From CALMEH01 sp031409875 (GTDB lineage Bacteria; Acidobacteriota; Blastocatellia; Pyrinomonadales; Pyrinomonadaceae): a DNA stretch of 64,000 bases. The position numbers and the translations under genes were made by a program. Of the stretch, positions 41,035 to 50,441 are shown piece after piece (position 1 is the first letter of the stretch; each line of letters starts with the position of its first letter). Location of the stretch: NCBI GenBank assembly GCA_031409875.1, contig JANNYB010000237.1, forward strand, positions 1 through 64,000. The letters run 5' to 3'. Under the pieces are notes generated by a model. The model had not been told where the DNA came from, searched no databases, and saw only the letters and a list, made by a program, of their open reading frames with translations.

Positions 41035-43830
41035 TTATCCTTCTACTTCGACAATCCAAGTATCTCCGCTAGTAACGCCTGCGCCGCCGATTTCGGTAAC
41101 GATAACGGTGTCATCGAAGCCGACGGCAATGTCGGAGAGTTTGCGTAGAACTTTGGTTGTTGCGTCGTAAGCGCGTGCATCAACGTAACGCACCGGCACG
41201 GCTAATTCATTATCAAATCGTCCGTTCGGATTTGTGCCGTCGGCTGTTTTTGAGTATTTGATTCTCGGTCGTCGTCGGTTGATGTAGTTTTTGAGTGTCG
41301 GCGCGGAAACTCCGTTTGGAGTAACTTTGTGAATTAAGGCTTTATCCGGCGTGGACGGTTCTATCGTGGATGAGAGAATGATTGCGCCGTCGCGGTGAAT
41401 GTAAAGAGCTTTTGTTGTTGCGGGCGAATTGTAACGCACAATGATTCGGGTTTCCAAATCGTTTCCGTCTTCATCATAGACTTCAACCATTTTCGATAAA
41501 ATAGGTTTCGAGGTCTTAAGGTTGAAAAAGCTAATGCGTAATTCGCGTTTGTCGCCAACACCGGCGACGGCGAAAAATCGCTCCGGCTCGACGGCAACCC
41601 AATCGCCGCCGTCAAATCTTATTTCTACCTTTAAATTTGAACTATTCCACGTTCCAATCAAGCTCATCAAGTATCCGACAACATCCCAACTTGCATCGTA
41701 ATCATCCACAATGAACTGCACGAAAGTCGAATTGTCGGAAATTGTGATCGCCGGGTTTCCCTCAAAACTCGTAGCAATTAAACCGCCTTGCACGGACGCA
41801 TAGATTTTTGATTTGGCATTTGAAAATTCGCCTTGACCGGCAATGAAAACCGCTTTGTTATTCGGCAAATCGTCTGCGCCGAGCGTCGAACAAAACCCTG
41901 AATCCTGCACCGGCGGAAACGTCGCGTCCCACGATTGCCAGTTGATTCTGTCCGATGTCAGCGAGTTGATTTCAAAGGTTTTTAGTTCCCAAATTTTCGC
42001 TTTCTGCCTGTCAGAATCTTTGGTCAAAAGTCCGCCGACAAGAAGCGGACGACCGTTGACATTCGCCATTCCAAAACGGCTCAAAGGAAGTTGTTTGTCG
42101 GGCGTATCGCCGAAAGGTGCGGCAATGCTGATCTCGGTAAATTGTGCCGACGTGCGGTTGAAAATATATGTTCGTCCGCTCGATGAAACGCCGGGCTGGA
42201 AATTGACCAAAACGAACTCGTTTGTTTTGTAAAAACAGCCTGCCGCATAATCCAAATGAAGCGTTGGAATCGCGCCCGAAACGCCCAATTCGGTGAATGT
42301 GTGCGTTGTCGTATCGAACTCCCAAAAGTCTGCTTCATCGCCCGATAGTTCGCGCCGAATTGCCACGACAAAGATTTTATTGTCAGCAATCAAATCGCCG
42401 AAAAATTGAATGCCGGTCGGCTTTGTCGTCGTGATTTCGGTAACGACTGCGGTTACACAATTAACCCGAAAAACTTGCGGAGTCGTATCGGCTTCGCTTC
42501 CGGCGATGAGCAAAACATTTGTGCCGTCGCCATAGCTGAAAGCCGCAGGACGTTCCGTTGGCGGAATCGCCGCGCCCGATGGCGTTCGCGGCGTGAGCGT
42601 GTCGTTGGTTACGTCGTAGGTTTGCCAGTCGGATAGTTTCGTAAAATTATCCGAAGCCAATCCGCCGAAAATTTCAATATATTGACCGTTTCGAGCGGCG
42701 CAAGCCGGACGTGCGCGACCGGAAGCAAACGACGCGCTTTTTTCGACAAAATCCGTAAATCCGTCCGCCGCGATTTGAGTTATATTGCTAAGAATCAAAT
42801 CAGTTTCAGTTTTGACGTTCGACGGCGTAACAACGGATTGAGCAAACCGCGCCGCGACCGTATTGTCTTTGAAATTTTGCGGCAAAATCGCCACTTCCGT
42901 GTCACCGAAATTCACAAACCCACCGATCTCGATTTCAACATACGGAACTCCCGCCGCCACTCCGCCCGTCGCCGGAATTTTCGACGTATTCGGGTCAGTC
43001 AACACGAGTTTCGGATTTTTGTAGCGAATGTCCGGCATTTCGCGCAATGCAACGAGTTGGCGTTCGTGCGCCGAAAGAATATCGCCAAGTGTGCGAATCG
43101 AGCCGAATATATGAGATAAATCAATCGGCTGACTCGTAATCTTCTCGACAGTAATGACGCGCCGCGTGAGCTTCGCCAGATCAACTTTTGTTTGCCCGTT
43201 GGTTTCGTTCAATGATTGCAAAGTCAAAATCAACTCGCGCATATCAAGAACGTCCGCCGGACGAATTGCCGCCGCTCCGGGCGCAACCGCAATCAAATAT
43301 AACGGCACTTCGTTTGATGCCAACGTCGGCGGAGTCGGCACGGCGGCTGGCGTTCCGGTTTTGATTTGGACGACAGATCGCCAATGCTTTTCCGTCGGCG
43401 CATTTATATTTTGCGGCGGATAGGGCGCGACATTGTTTGAAAATTCTTCCGATGTGCGAAGGCGCACAAACGGAATCAAATCAAGTTCCGCGTCAATTTC
43501 ATCGTCCAAAACGGCAACGACCAAATCAAGACGAGGAAAAGTCGAATGCGCGGCGGCAATATTTACTGTCGTATCCAACAGTAAATCAAAGGAAACGCCG
43601 TCCGATTCATAAACTCGTCCGGGTTTATTGACGGTCAGCGTAAAGGCATTTCCTGCGCCGAGCGCGTAGGAAAATCCGGCAACCTGTCTTTGAGAATTTA
43701 AGAAATCGTGCGTCAAATCAGACAGTCGCAGATGAAAAAATTCCTGCGCTTTCATTAAATCCTGCGGTTTGCTGACTTGACCGAAATTATTACCGCTCTG
43801 CGTTATTTGTTGGACTAATCGTTGTTTCAT
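41035..43830 (-). CDS. Large tail fibre / tail-tip protein with Kelch-like repeats
   Basis: 931 aa. N-terminal ~230 residues (MKAQEFFHLRLSDLTHDFLN; SDGVSFDLLLDTTVNIAAA; YPPQNINAPTEKHWRSVVQI) resemble baseplate-attached fibre starts. Residues 370-650 contain Kelch-type propeller repeats (ERPAAFSYGDGTNVLLIAGS; FGMANVNGRPLLVGG), and the C-terminus is beta-rich. Most likely a receptor-binding component. Strong AAAGGAG Shine-Dalgarno; starts in a 4-bp overlap with the upstream gene. Last phage gene before the end repeats. Confidence 0.7.
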   Translation of the reverse strand: MKQRLVQQITQSGNNFGQVSKPQDLMKAQEFFHLRLSDLTHDFLNSQRQVAGFSYALGAGNAFTLTVNKPGRVYESDGVSFDLLLDTTVNIAAAHSTFPRLDLVVAVLDDEIDAELDLIPFVRLRTSEEFSNNVAPYPPQNINAPTEKHWRSVVQIKTGTPAAVPTPPTLASNEVPLYLIAVAPGAAAIRPADVLDMRELILTLQSLNETNGQTKVDLAKLTRRVITVEKITSQPIDLSHIFGSIRTLGDILSAHERQLVALREMPDIRYKNPKLVLTDPNTSKIPATGGVAAGVPYVEIEIGGFVNFGDTEVAILPQNFKDNTVAARFAQSVVTPSNVKTETDLILSNITQIAADGFTDFVEKSASFASGRARPACAARNGQYIEIFGGLASDNFTKLSDWQTYDVTNDTLTPRTPSGAAIPPTERPAAFSYGDGTNVLLIAGSEADTTPQVFRVNCVTAVVTEITTTKPTGIQFFGDLIADNKIFVVAIRRELSGDEADFWEFDTTTHTFTELGVSGAIPTLHLDYAAGCFYKTNEFVLVNFQPGVSSSGRTYIFNRTSAQFTEISIAAPFGDTPDKQLPLSRFGMANVNGRPLLVGGLLTKDSDRQKAKIWELKTFEINSLTSDRINWQSWDATFPPVQDSGFCSTLGADDLPNNKAVFIAGQGEFSNAKSKIYASVQGGLIATSFEGNPAITISDNSTFVQFIVDDYDASWDVVGYLMSLIGTWNSSNLKVEIRFDGGDWVAVEPERFFAVAGVGDKRELRISFFNLKTSKPILSKMVEVYDEDGNDLETRIIVRYNSPATTKALYIHRDGAIILSSTIEPSTPDKALIHKVTPNGVSAPTLKNYINRRRPRIKYSKTADGTNPNGRFDNELAVPVRYVDARAYDATTKVLRKLSDIAVGFDDTVIVTEIGGAGVTSGDTWIVEVEG

Positions 43831-44075
43831 TTCTCAGCTTCTCCTTTGACTAAAATCTTCACTCGTTGGGGCATAAATTTCGGCAAATAATGAAGAAATT
43901 CGGCACGATAATTTTCGTCCTTTTCTATTTCGCGCATTAGAGCATTAAAGGCTTCTTTTGCTTCCTCTGTCGAGTCATACTTAGTTGATTCAATAACTTT
44001 TCCATTTTCGTCTTCCCGATAAACTTCGTTATCTTCAAAATGTAAAATTTCCTTAAAATTGAATTTATTTTGCAT
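43827..44075 (-). CDS. Small acidic phage protein, unknown
   Basis: 82 aa from the ATG at 44075, which has AAGGAG upstream; an upstream TTG/ATG extension to 44114 would overlap the fibre gene. Charged and helical (STEEAKEAFNALMREIEKDE), no Cys, no membrane segment. Sits between two fibre genes, the usual place of a fibre chaperone, but I see no family match. Confidence 0.6.
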   Translation of the reverse strand: MQNKFNFKEILHFEDNEVYREDENGKVIESTKYDSTEEAKEAFNALMREIEKDENYRAEFLHYLPKFMPQRVKILVKGEAEK

Positions 44076-44088
44076 ATTTTTTTTCTCC

Positions 44089-45669
44089 TTATAAATTAAC
44101 GACCGCAAATTCATCTGCTTTTAAAAGCGGCGCGTTTGTCGCAAATCCCTTTTGCAGACCAGTAATATTGGCAGATGATGTAATATCGTGTTTTAAGTCG
44201 TTACCATTGTAAGATTTAATTGAATTACCATTGCGAACGACTTTTGCTTCCGTCCACGTTGAGCCGAACGTGAGCGAGCCGAGATTAGTATAAACGCCAC
44301 TGATATAAGCCAATATAAAGCCTGACCCATATTGGTCGAGTTGTAGCCAGCTATAATTACTGGCATCAACGTAATTAAAAATGACTTGAAAGTTCGACGC
44401 GTTCGGAAATGACGTATCTATCCGACGCAAAACAGTTACACCGTCCGATTGCGCGTCAGACAGTAGAGCAACTCCGGGTGCTGTGCTTGAGCCGAACGCT
44501 CTGCCGTTTAATTTACCGAAATTCGGTGCAGTCCAAATTTTATTCCCAATGCGAGATATGCCGAGTCCGAGCGTCGCAGAGTTGCCTTTGTGAATATCGG
44601 GACCTGAAAAATCTTCATAAATGCGACTGCCCGCAATCATTGTTTTTTGCGCCGCAACTCCGGTGAAACGAATCGGGTCATATACCCAAACAGGCATATT
44701 TTCTTCGACGCGATTGTTCGCCTGCGTAAAATCGAATTGATCGCTGAAACCTGCTGCACCCGTTGAAAGCGTTTCCGCGAAAAAGCCGGGATGATTTGAC
44801 CCGTTTAGAGTTGCTCCGGTATCAATTAAATTCCTTTTGGAATAATCGCAAATTATATTTGCAACGACATTTACACCGGCTTTACGATTGTTTGCCAAAC
44901 CGAAATGTTCAATTGCCGGTCTGGTTACAATATTGAACGGGTCGGCATACGGAATGACACCTTCCCATAATTTCCAGCCGCCGTGCAGTCCATCAAAATT
45001 TTGATGATCTGAGCCGCCTTTGTAACCGATACATTCATAATCGGCATTCAGCCGTCTAACGCCGCTATATGGAGTTGTGAAGGCAGGCACGCCATTAATA
45101 ATTACTCCCAAATCTGTGCCGCTGCCGAGAAGTCGCAGATTCACCCATTCATAGAATCGAACCTTATCTACCGTCTGAAAGCTGAACGCGGTTGGAATAT
45201 TGGCATCCCAAACATTACCGGAAACAGTGCCGTCGGCATTTACACCCATTAAAATAAAATGTCCGCCACCGTTTCCCGCCGAAAATTCATATTGAATTCC
45301 GAACGGCTTGATCCAAGTTTCGTAGCAAAAATCGCCGTAGTTGGTATTCGGCATCCAAATAGGACCGTGATTGATGTGATTGTATTTTGCCGAGTGCGTC
45401 CTAACCGCCCAACCGCCTGAAGTTGTAATATCCGCTTCGGAATGCGTGTGCGCGGACGGCGGAAATGTCGCCGGTTTTCCGGTAACATTTGACCAAGTCA
45501 TCAACGCCTGAATCATTTCCGTATTGCCGAGTTTGCGCGGAGTTCCGCTTAAATCCGTGAGATATGCTTCAGTAATATTTCCGCCGATAGTTTCGATAAA
45601 ATAAAACGCATTCGCCGCCGGCGACGACGGCAGTCCCGCAACTTTGTAAAATTTAACTTTTATTTCCAT
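44089..45669 (-). CDS. Tail fibre protein
   Basis: 526 aa. Near residue 60 it has the fibre motif WSNVTGKPATFPPSAHTHSE, shared by many phage fibres and collar proteins. The following domain (residues 90-250; YETWIKPFGIQYEFSAGNGG, HFILMGVNADG, GWKLWEGVIPY) reads like a lectin-type jelly roll and a second one follows (440-520; NASNFQVIFNYVDASNYSWL). Likely binds host surface sugar. Downstream of the gpI-like gene, as expected. Confidence 0.75.
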   Translation of the reverse strand: MEIKVKFYKVAGLPSSPAANAFYFIETIGGNITEAYLTDLSGTPRKLGNTEMIQALMTWSNVTGKPATFPPSAHTHSEADITTSGGWAVRTHSAKYNHINHGPIWMPNTNYGDFCYETWIKPFGIQYEFSAGNGGGHFILMGVNADGTVSGNVWDANIPTAFSFQTVDKVRFYEWVNLRLLGSGTDLGVIINGVPAFTTPYSGVRRLNADYECIGYKGGSDHQNFDGLHGGWKLWEGVIPYADPFNIVTRPAIEHFGLANNRKAGVNVVANIICDYSKRNLIDTGATLNGSNHPGFFAETLSTGAAGFSDQFDFTQANNRVEENMPVWVYDPIRFTGVAAQKTMIAGSRIYEDFSGPDIHKGNSATLGLGISRIGNKIWTAPNFGKLNGRAFGSSTAPGVALLSDAQSDGVTVLRRIDTSFPNASNFQVIFNYVDASNYSWLQLDQYGSGFILAYISGVYTNLGSLTFGSTWTEAKVVRNGNSIKSYNGNDLKHDITSSANITGLQKGFATNAPLLKADEFAVVNL

Positions 45670-45675
45670 AAAAAA

Positions 45676-46323
45676 TTACCAACCTACTTGCGACCAATAA
45701 ATGTCGTCTGTTTTCCAAATATTGCCAACTCGCCAAACGATTGAAATTTCCTGCGCGTGTGGCTGAACGTATCGAATCAAATCTAAAAGTTCTTTGTTTG
45801 TGAACATCGGCTTTGGTTCGGCGTAAAAAAACTCGCCCCACGCGCATTCGCCCCAAACGTGCAAATCCGTCCGCGATGATTGCAAATATAAAATCTCGAT
45901 CACAATGTGCAACGGCTCGGCGATTGCAAATGTCGGTTCACCCCAAACAAACTCGCCCCACGGCGGCGTTCGTGTATGAACTTTGGCGATAATCCCGAAA
46001 TCCTTCAGCCATAATTCAATGCCGCGAGCTGTTCCGCGACGTGCCAGATGCCGCGCAAAATTGCCGTAAAGCCGTCGCTTGTCGGCAAGCGTGAACCAAT
46101 GCGGAAACCAACTCCAACCGAAAAGATTCTGCAACCAAAATCGTATCCATTCGTCCGTTGCCGTCGCCGGTTTAATTGACTCGAAAAACTCGTCAAATTT
46201 CTCGTCATATTCGTCCAGCGTCTCGCCAAAGAACGTCAAATACCGTTTCAGAAACAATCCGACATCCTCGCGCCGATAACGCGCCGGAAGATTTTCGTAA
46301 AGATATTCGAGATTTGAAAACAT
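45676..46323 (-). CDS. Baseplate wedge / tail protein I (P2 gpI, Mu gp48-like)
   Basis: 215 aa. LYENLPARYRREDVGLFLKRYL at the N-terminus, DEFFESIKPATATDEWIRFWL near residue 45 and RRLYGNFARHLARRGTARGIELWLKDF near 85-110 are the family blocks. Contains two WGEFVWGEP / WGECAWGEF-like repeats near residues 120-165. In other myophages this protein links the baseplate J ring to fibres; here five small genes lie between J and I. Confidence 0.8.
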   Translation of the reverse strand: MFSNLEYLYENLPARYRREDVGLFLKRYLTFFGETLDEYDEKFDEFFESIKPATATDEWIRFWLQNLFGWSWFPHWFTLADKRRLYGNFARHLARRGTARGIELWLKDFGIIAKVHTRTPPWGEFVWGEPTFAIAEPLHIVIEILYLQSSRTDLHVWGECAWGEFFYAEPKPMFTNKELLDLIRYVQPHAQEISIVWRVGNIWKTDDIYWSQVGW

Positions 46324-46968
46324 TTAGTAATTACTGCATTCCGCAAATTCAAGATTCACATAAAAATTGCCGACTCCCAACGCGCCCATCGCCGTCAGAT
46401 TCATAATATTGATGCCTTCGTTTTGCGCCAAAATTATCGGATAATCGCCAGCGGCGTGTTGTAAAAGATTGTCTTGCGCCGGAGCGATAGTCGTGCCTTG
46501 TGCGTTTGACCAGCCGCCAATTTGACCGAGATGATTCGTGTCTAAGGCTTTCGTTCCGGCGGTCAATGCGCCGGCGGCGGAAATGCGACAATCAACCGCA
46601 GTCAGAGTGCCGAGCGACGTGCGCTGCTTAGTATTGTTTCCGGTCAGCGCGATTGCCGTGCCTGACGCATCAGAAGCGGAAAAAGCTCGCGCAAACATCA
46701 AACCGTAGTCAATTTTTTGCGCTGTCGTAAATGCAGTTGTTGTAACAAACCCAACTCCGACGCGGCGAATCATCAGCAAATTGGCAGATATATTTCGCAA
46801 AGAGAATACAGCCGCGTTTGCCGCCAAACCTGTCAAACCGCCGCTCTGTGCGCCAAGCGAATTCCACGCGGACACCTCGACCGGACGCAACGAAACTCTT
46901 CCCGCGCCAAAAGTCGAATCAATTTTCTGGACGGTTACACCGTCTTGTCCTAAAATTTGAATTGCCAT
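46324..46968 (-). CDS. Virion structural protein, unknown (head or tail decoration)
   Basis: 214 aa, low in Cys, rich in Ala, Gly, Thr and Asn, as usual for virion proteins. VSLRPVEVSAWNSLGAQSGG near the start, beta-strand alternation throughout, no catalytic motif. Its stop abuts the gpI-like ATG. Together with the next three small genes it likely forms fibre or tip parts. Confidence 0.6.
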   Translation of the reverse strand: MAIQILGQDGVTVQKIDSTFGAGRVSLRPVEVSAWNSLGAQSGGLTGLAANAAVFSLRNISANLLMIRRVGVGFVTTTAFTTAQKIDYGLMFARAFSASDASGTAIALTGNNTKQRTSLGTLTAVDCRISAAGALTAGTKALDTNHLGQIGGWSNAQGTTIAPAQDNLLQHAAGDYPIILAQNEGINIMNLTAMGALGVGNFYVNLEFAECSNY

Positions 46969-46971
46969 AAA

Positions 46972-47328
46972 TTATCTCCAACTCCAAGCGAGGTTGAATT
47001 GCCCGAACAACTTTCTATTTCGCGTCCGCGCATAAATCGTGAAACCTGTTCCAGCAACGATATTTCCGGCGCGGACTTCGATTTCTTCGACAAAATGTTC
47101 ATCTGCCGAATGGTCGAGCGAATCGGCAATCGCTATCACGCTCGATACGAAGCTGTTTGACGCAATCGTCGTTTGTCCGGTAATGGCGACGATTGCCGTA
47201 TCCGAGCCGTTCACGCCGAAATCAACGATTGCCGTGCCGACCGCGCCGACAATGTCGGGCAGCGAATCGCCGCTCTGAAGCTCTTTTGTTTCGCCGTTGT
47301 AATTACACAAAGGCTTTTTGATAGCCAT
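46972..47328 (-). CDS. Small virion protein, unknown
   Basis: 118 aa beta-rich protein (IVDFGVNGSDTAIVAITGQT; ADEHFVEEIEVRAGNIVAG). Only 3 bp from its neighbours on both sides. The pattern of a repeated immunoglobulin-like or tip-adhesin domain is possible. No family named. Confidence 0.6.
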   Translation of the reverse strand: MAIKKPLCNYNGETKELQSGDSLPDIVGAVGTAIVDFGVNGSDTAIVAITGQTTIASNSFVSSVIAIADSLDHSADEHFVEEIEVRAGNIVAGTGFTIYARTRNRKLFGQFNLAWSWR

Positions 47329-47331
47329 AAA

Positions 47332-47832
47332 TTACGCCAATACAATCGGTGGCTGAGATTGAAAATTTATTTCTGTTGCTGCGACCGCAAAACCAATCCG
47401 TTGGACGATTTGACCTGTTGCGCTCGGCGCAGTCGCAGTCGCCGCGCCCGCCGTCGTTGACAGAAAAACCGCGCCCGGCGTTTGTCCGGTAACTTGGTCA
47501 TTCGCGCCCTCGAAATAAACCGTTGCCGCCGCGCCGTTGGCAACCGCCGCCTTGACAAAGCCATGTGCTTCTTTGCCCGACGTGGACGCATCCGCCTTTC
47601 TCACTTTTGCGCCGGACGAATTGTGAATATTCACAAAATCGCCTGCTGACAACGCTTCGGACGACGTAATCGTTTTCGTATCCGCGCCAATGCCCGTCGG
47701 CATAAACGAAGTGTCAATTCTGCCGTTGCCGTCCAAGTGTGGGATTTTCCCCGAATCGCCTGCGCCGCCCGACGTGCCGACGGTCGCTTCTTCTTGGGTT
47801 GTTCCCGCATTATTTTTTAAATATTTAGCCAT
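47332..47832 (-). CDS. Virion protein with decoration-type beta fold
   Basis: 166 aa. After a flexible start (YLKNNAGTTQEEATVGTSG) there is a beta sandwich-like run: ITSSEALSAGDFVNIHNSSG, GFVKAAVANGAAATVYFEGA, VFLSTTAGAATATAPSATGQ, IVQRIGFAVAATEI. This rhythm is shared with DUF2190-like decoration proteins and fibre heads. The neighbour at 47842 has the same rhythm, so the two may be paralogues. Confidence 0.6.
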   Translation of the reverse strand: MAKYLKNNAGTTQEEATVGTSGGAGDSGKIPHLDGNGRIDTSFMPTGIGADTKTITSSEALSAGDFVNIHNSSGAKVRKADASTSGKEAHGFVKAAVANGAAATVYFEGANDQVTGQTPGAVFLSTTAGAATATAPSATGQIVQRIGFAVAATEINFQSQPPIVLA

Positions 47833-47841
47833 AAATTTTCC

Positions 47842-48342
47842 TCACAAAAGTTTGATTGGTTGCTTGATGCTCACCAAAATTTTCGTTGCCGAAATCGCTC
47901 TGGCGACTTCGAGCAAATATCCGCTGGTCGGCGGCGTTTGGGTTAGAATTCCGTCTGCCGCCAAAAATATCGCGCCCGTTTGCCAAGCCCAACTGCCTTC
48001 GTCAATCACTCCAACGCTACGAGCCACGCCTGTCTGATTCTGAGAAATCGCGCCGACGGTAATTCCGCACGTTTCAAAAACCGAGTCCACCGTCAGCGCG
48101 GCATATTCAAATTTGCCGTCCGCGTTCAATCTTACTGCCCGATGCCCCGATAAATTGCTTTGTGCAACGGCACGAAAATCAAACCTGTTTTCTGCTGCGC
48201 CGTCACGTCCAGCCGGACCTTGCACCCCGACGAAATAGCCTTTTACACGATTGCCGGATTTGACCGACACAACGGTTTTTCGCGCACCGGACGTAATTTC
48301 GGCTTTGATAATTTTTTGAGTTATCTGAACGCCTTTTATCAT
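47842..48342 (-). CDS. Virion protein with collagen-like Gly-rich turn and decoration fold
   Basis: 166 aa. Residues 38-50 read GVQGPAGRDGAA, a short collagen-type Gly-X-Y run used in fibre proteins for trimerisation. The C-terminal half (GHRAVRLNADGKFEYAALTV; GSWAWQTGAIFLAADGILTQ; GYLLEVARAISATKILVSI) is typical of phage decoration/fibre domains. Overlaps the upstream gene by 4 bp. Confidence 0.6.
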   Translation of the reverse strand: MIKGVQITQKIIKAEITSGARKTVVSVKSGNRVKGYFVGVQGPAGRDGAAENRFDFRAVAQSNLSGHRAVRLNADGKFEYAALTVDSVFETCGITVGAISQNQTGVARSVGVIDEGSWAWQTGAIFLAADGILTQTPPTSGYLLEVARAISATKILVSIKQPIKLL

Positions 48343-48692
48343 TTTCGTTTTCTAATTGTGCCACCGAGAAAGCCGATTAAATTATCGTTCTGGTCGCCGA
48401 TTATCACCTCGAAATTGTTGTCGCCCGTTTTGAGCGATTCGACTTCTGCAACTGTCAATTTAAATTCCCACTTACTCGCAAATGTCGCCGGAGCGACAAA
48501 CGGCAACAGCACGAAATTTCCGTTCGCCGCCGTAAATTCTTCCTCCCGTCCCCAGCCGCTAACCCGCATCGTTGCCGTCAAATCGGTCAAATCAAGCAAC
48601 GCGCCCGTTTCGTCCGCAAACTCCAGCACATCGCCGCCAGCCGAAAAACCGGCGCGAGTTTCGATAATCCACTTGTCCTTCTCGATTGTCAT
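48339..48692 (-). CDS. Small baseplate-associated protein, unknown
   Basis: 117 aa. WIIETRAGFSAGGDVLEFAD, LTDLTATMRVSGWGREEEF, and KLTVAEVESLKTGDNNFEVI resemble the N-terminal domain of BppU-type baseplate-fibre connectors. Directly downstream of gene J. Assignment is by pattern and position only. Confidence 0.5.
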   Translation of the reverse strand: MTIEKDKWIIETRAGFSAGGDVLEFADETGALLDLTDLTATMRVSGWGREEEFTAANGNFVLLPFVAPATFASKWEFKLTVAEVESLKTGDNNFEVIIGDQNDNLIGFLGGTIRKRK

Positions 48693-48696
48693 AAAA

Positions 48697-49914
48697 TTAA
48701 ACGACCGTTATCACTACATTGACGAGCTTTGCCAACTCGAATTCTTCAAGCCGGATGTCTATCGCCGGAGACGCTAAAATCTGCGAACTCGATTGCGGCT
48801 CGATGCGGTCAACTCCGTTCACGCCTTCAATGACCGCGATAATTTCCGACCGATAGATTTTCCGACCGAATTGCTCACGACTCGCGGTATAGAAATTTCG
48901 CAGATTATTTTCAATTGCCGTGAGAACTGCGCCTTGCGGCGTTCCGGTCGTCAGTTTCACATTCACCGAAATATTAAACTCGACAAAAACCGGATTGACG
49001 ATATAAATAAATTGATTGCCGACACATTGATTGAGCAACGCGCCGATTTTCGCCATCATCAGCGAATCAATATTTCCACCATTTGCCGTCATTACAATAA
49101 CCGTCGTCTGACCCGGAACTTCAATCTTGCGGTTGCTGTCTTCTTCTTGAAATTCACCATTTTTAACAAATGGAAAAGCCCGAACCACGCCGTTGCCGTC
49201 CAACGCCTCATCTAAAATTGCTTCCTCTAAATCTTTGGTCGAAACAATCCGTTCACCGCGCCGCTGATACCGTTTCACGCGGTCGAGCGTTGATTCGATT
49301 GATTCTAATTCCGCGCCCGAATCTATCGCCGACAGGTTCGTAACTGCTGTAACAAACGCGACCGAATCAATCATTTTCGTCAAAATATTCGGCGCAAGAA
49401 GCGTGTGTCCGGCGACGGTTCGCCGTGCCAAAACCGAGCCGGTTGCCGTTGGATAATTAATCGTAATCGCTGACACGGTTTCAAAAACATATTTCCCTTC
49501 AGCGTCGCTGATTTGCGTTTCCGCCGGAATCGTTACATTTACATTCAATGGAGCGGAAACGGTAAATCTGAGCGTCGTTTCGGCGGCAGATGCCGCACGT
49601 CGCTCGATGCCGAATAGATTTGCAAAAGCGATAAAATTTTGTTCCGGGACGAAATTAAAACGATATGCAAGTTGGGCGATTTGCCACGCTATCGCTTCGA
49701 GTAAAACCGTGTGCGGAGCGGACGGATTCGCATTGGTCAATTCCGCGCAAATTGGCGTGTCCAACCCGGCATCAATCAGCTTCAGAATTTCCTGCCGTTC
49801 GCGGATTTGCGCTTCGACAATTTCCCTCGTCAATCCGCCGCTTGTCCGCGCCACCGCTTCCGCCGCCAAGCGATCTTCATCACGAATTTCAATTAATGGA
49901 TATTCAATCGGCAT
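48697..49914 (-). CDS. Baseplate protein J (Mu gp47-like)
   Basis: 405 aa. IEYPLIEIRDEDRLAAEAVA at the start, LDTPICAELTNANPSAPHTV near 55, LEAIAWQIAQLAYRFNFVPE near 72, GTPQGAVLTAIENNLRNF near 325 and GVNGVDRIEP near 370 follow the baseplate J family. Ring component that carries fibres and couples to sheath contraction. Overlaps the gp25-like gene upstream by 11 bp. Confidence 0.87.
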   Translation of the reverse strand: MPIEYPLIEIRDEDRLAAEAVARTSGGLTREIVEAQIRERQEILKLIDAGLDTPICAELTNANPSAPHTVLLEAIAWQIAQLAYRFNFVPEQNFIAFANLFGIERRAASAAETTLRFTVSAPLNVNVTIPAETQISDAEGKYVFETVSAITINYPTATGSVLARRTVAGHTLLAPNILTKMIDSVAFVTAVTNLSAIDSGAELESIESTLDRVKRYQRRGERIVSTKDLEEAILDEALDGNGVVRAFPFVKNGEFQEEDSNRKIEVPGQTTVIVMTANGGNIDSLMMAKIGALLNQCVGNQFIYIVNPVFVEFNISVNVKLTTGTPQGAVLTAIENNLRNFYTASREQFGRKIYRSEIIAVIEGVNGVDRIEPQSSSQILASPAIDIRLEEFELAKLVNVVITVV

Positions 49915-50290
49915 TCAATAACCTCCAAACCGGATAAACTAAATTTTTCGGTGCGACAACTTCGCCGACTTCAAAATACTGAAGCGAAATAATCGCTCTT
50001 CCTTGCTCATCTGTTTCCGCTTTGACTTTTACGGATTTGACCAACGGCACATATTTCAAAATTTGCTCTTCCAAATGTGCGGCGAGACGCGGCGCAAAAC
50101 TGAAATCCTGCACTGAAAATAAATAATCGTCCAAACCATAGTCGGGCATCATTACTCTCTCGCCTTTGCGCGTTTCGATAATGTCGGCGATTGCTTGCGC
50201 GATAATTTCTTCGCGTTTGGCAATCGTTGCCACCGCGCCGCGCACGTCCGGACGAAAAGGAAAACTAATTGTCGAGCCGGCTAAATTCAT
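49904..50290 (-). CDS. Baseplate wedge protein W (gp25-like lysozyme fold)
   Basis: 128 aa. SFPFRPDVRGAVATIAKREE, then AQAIADIIETRKGERVMMPD and YGLDDYLFSV are hallmark GPW/gp25 segments. Initiates sheath assembly in myophages. Its ATG overlaps the TGA of the 48-aa gene upstream. Confidence 0.9.
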   Translation of the reverse strand: MNLAGSTISFPFRPDVRGAVATIAKREEIIAQAIADIIETRKGERVMMPDYGLDDYLFSVQDFSFAPRLAAHLEEQILKYVPLVKSVKVKAETDEQGRAIISLQYFEVGEVVAPKNLVYPVWRLLNAD

Positions 50291-50433
50291 TGAAAGTCTT
50301 CGTCTCCGGCATAAGCCATTTTCAAAGCATTAAAAATCTGTAACGAGATATTTCTCATTTTCCGTTTTTTCTCCGGGTTCTTTACGAGTTTTGTAATGAA
50401 TCCCGCAACCATTCCATAAATAAATTCGTTCAT
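50287..50433 (-). CDS. 48-aa small phage protein
   Basis: Reads MNEFIYGMVAGFITKLV then KNPEKKRKMRNISLQIFNAL and ends MAYAGDEDFQ. Preceded by a perfect AGGAGGCAAG Shine-Dalgarno and ending in an ATGA overlap with gene W, which argues for translation. One amphipathic or short hydrophobic N-terminal helix followed by a basic helix. No family recognised. Confidence 0.7.
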   Translation of the reverse strand: MNEFIYGMVAGFITKLVKNPEKKRKMRNISLQIFNALKMAYAGDEDFQ

Positions 50434-50441
50434 CTTGCCTC

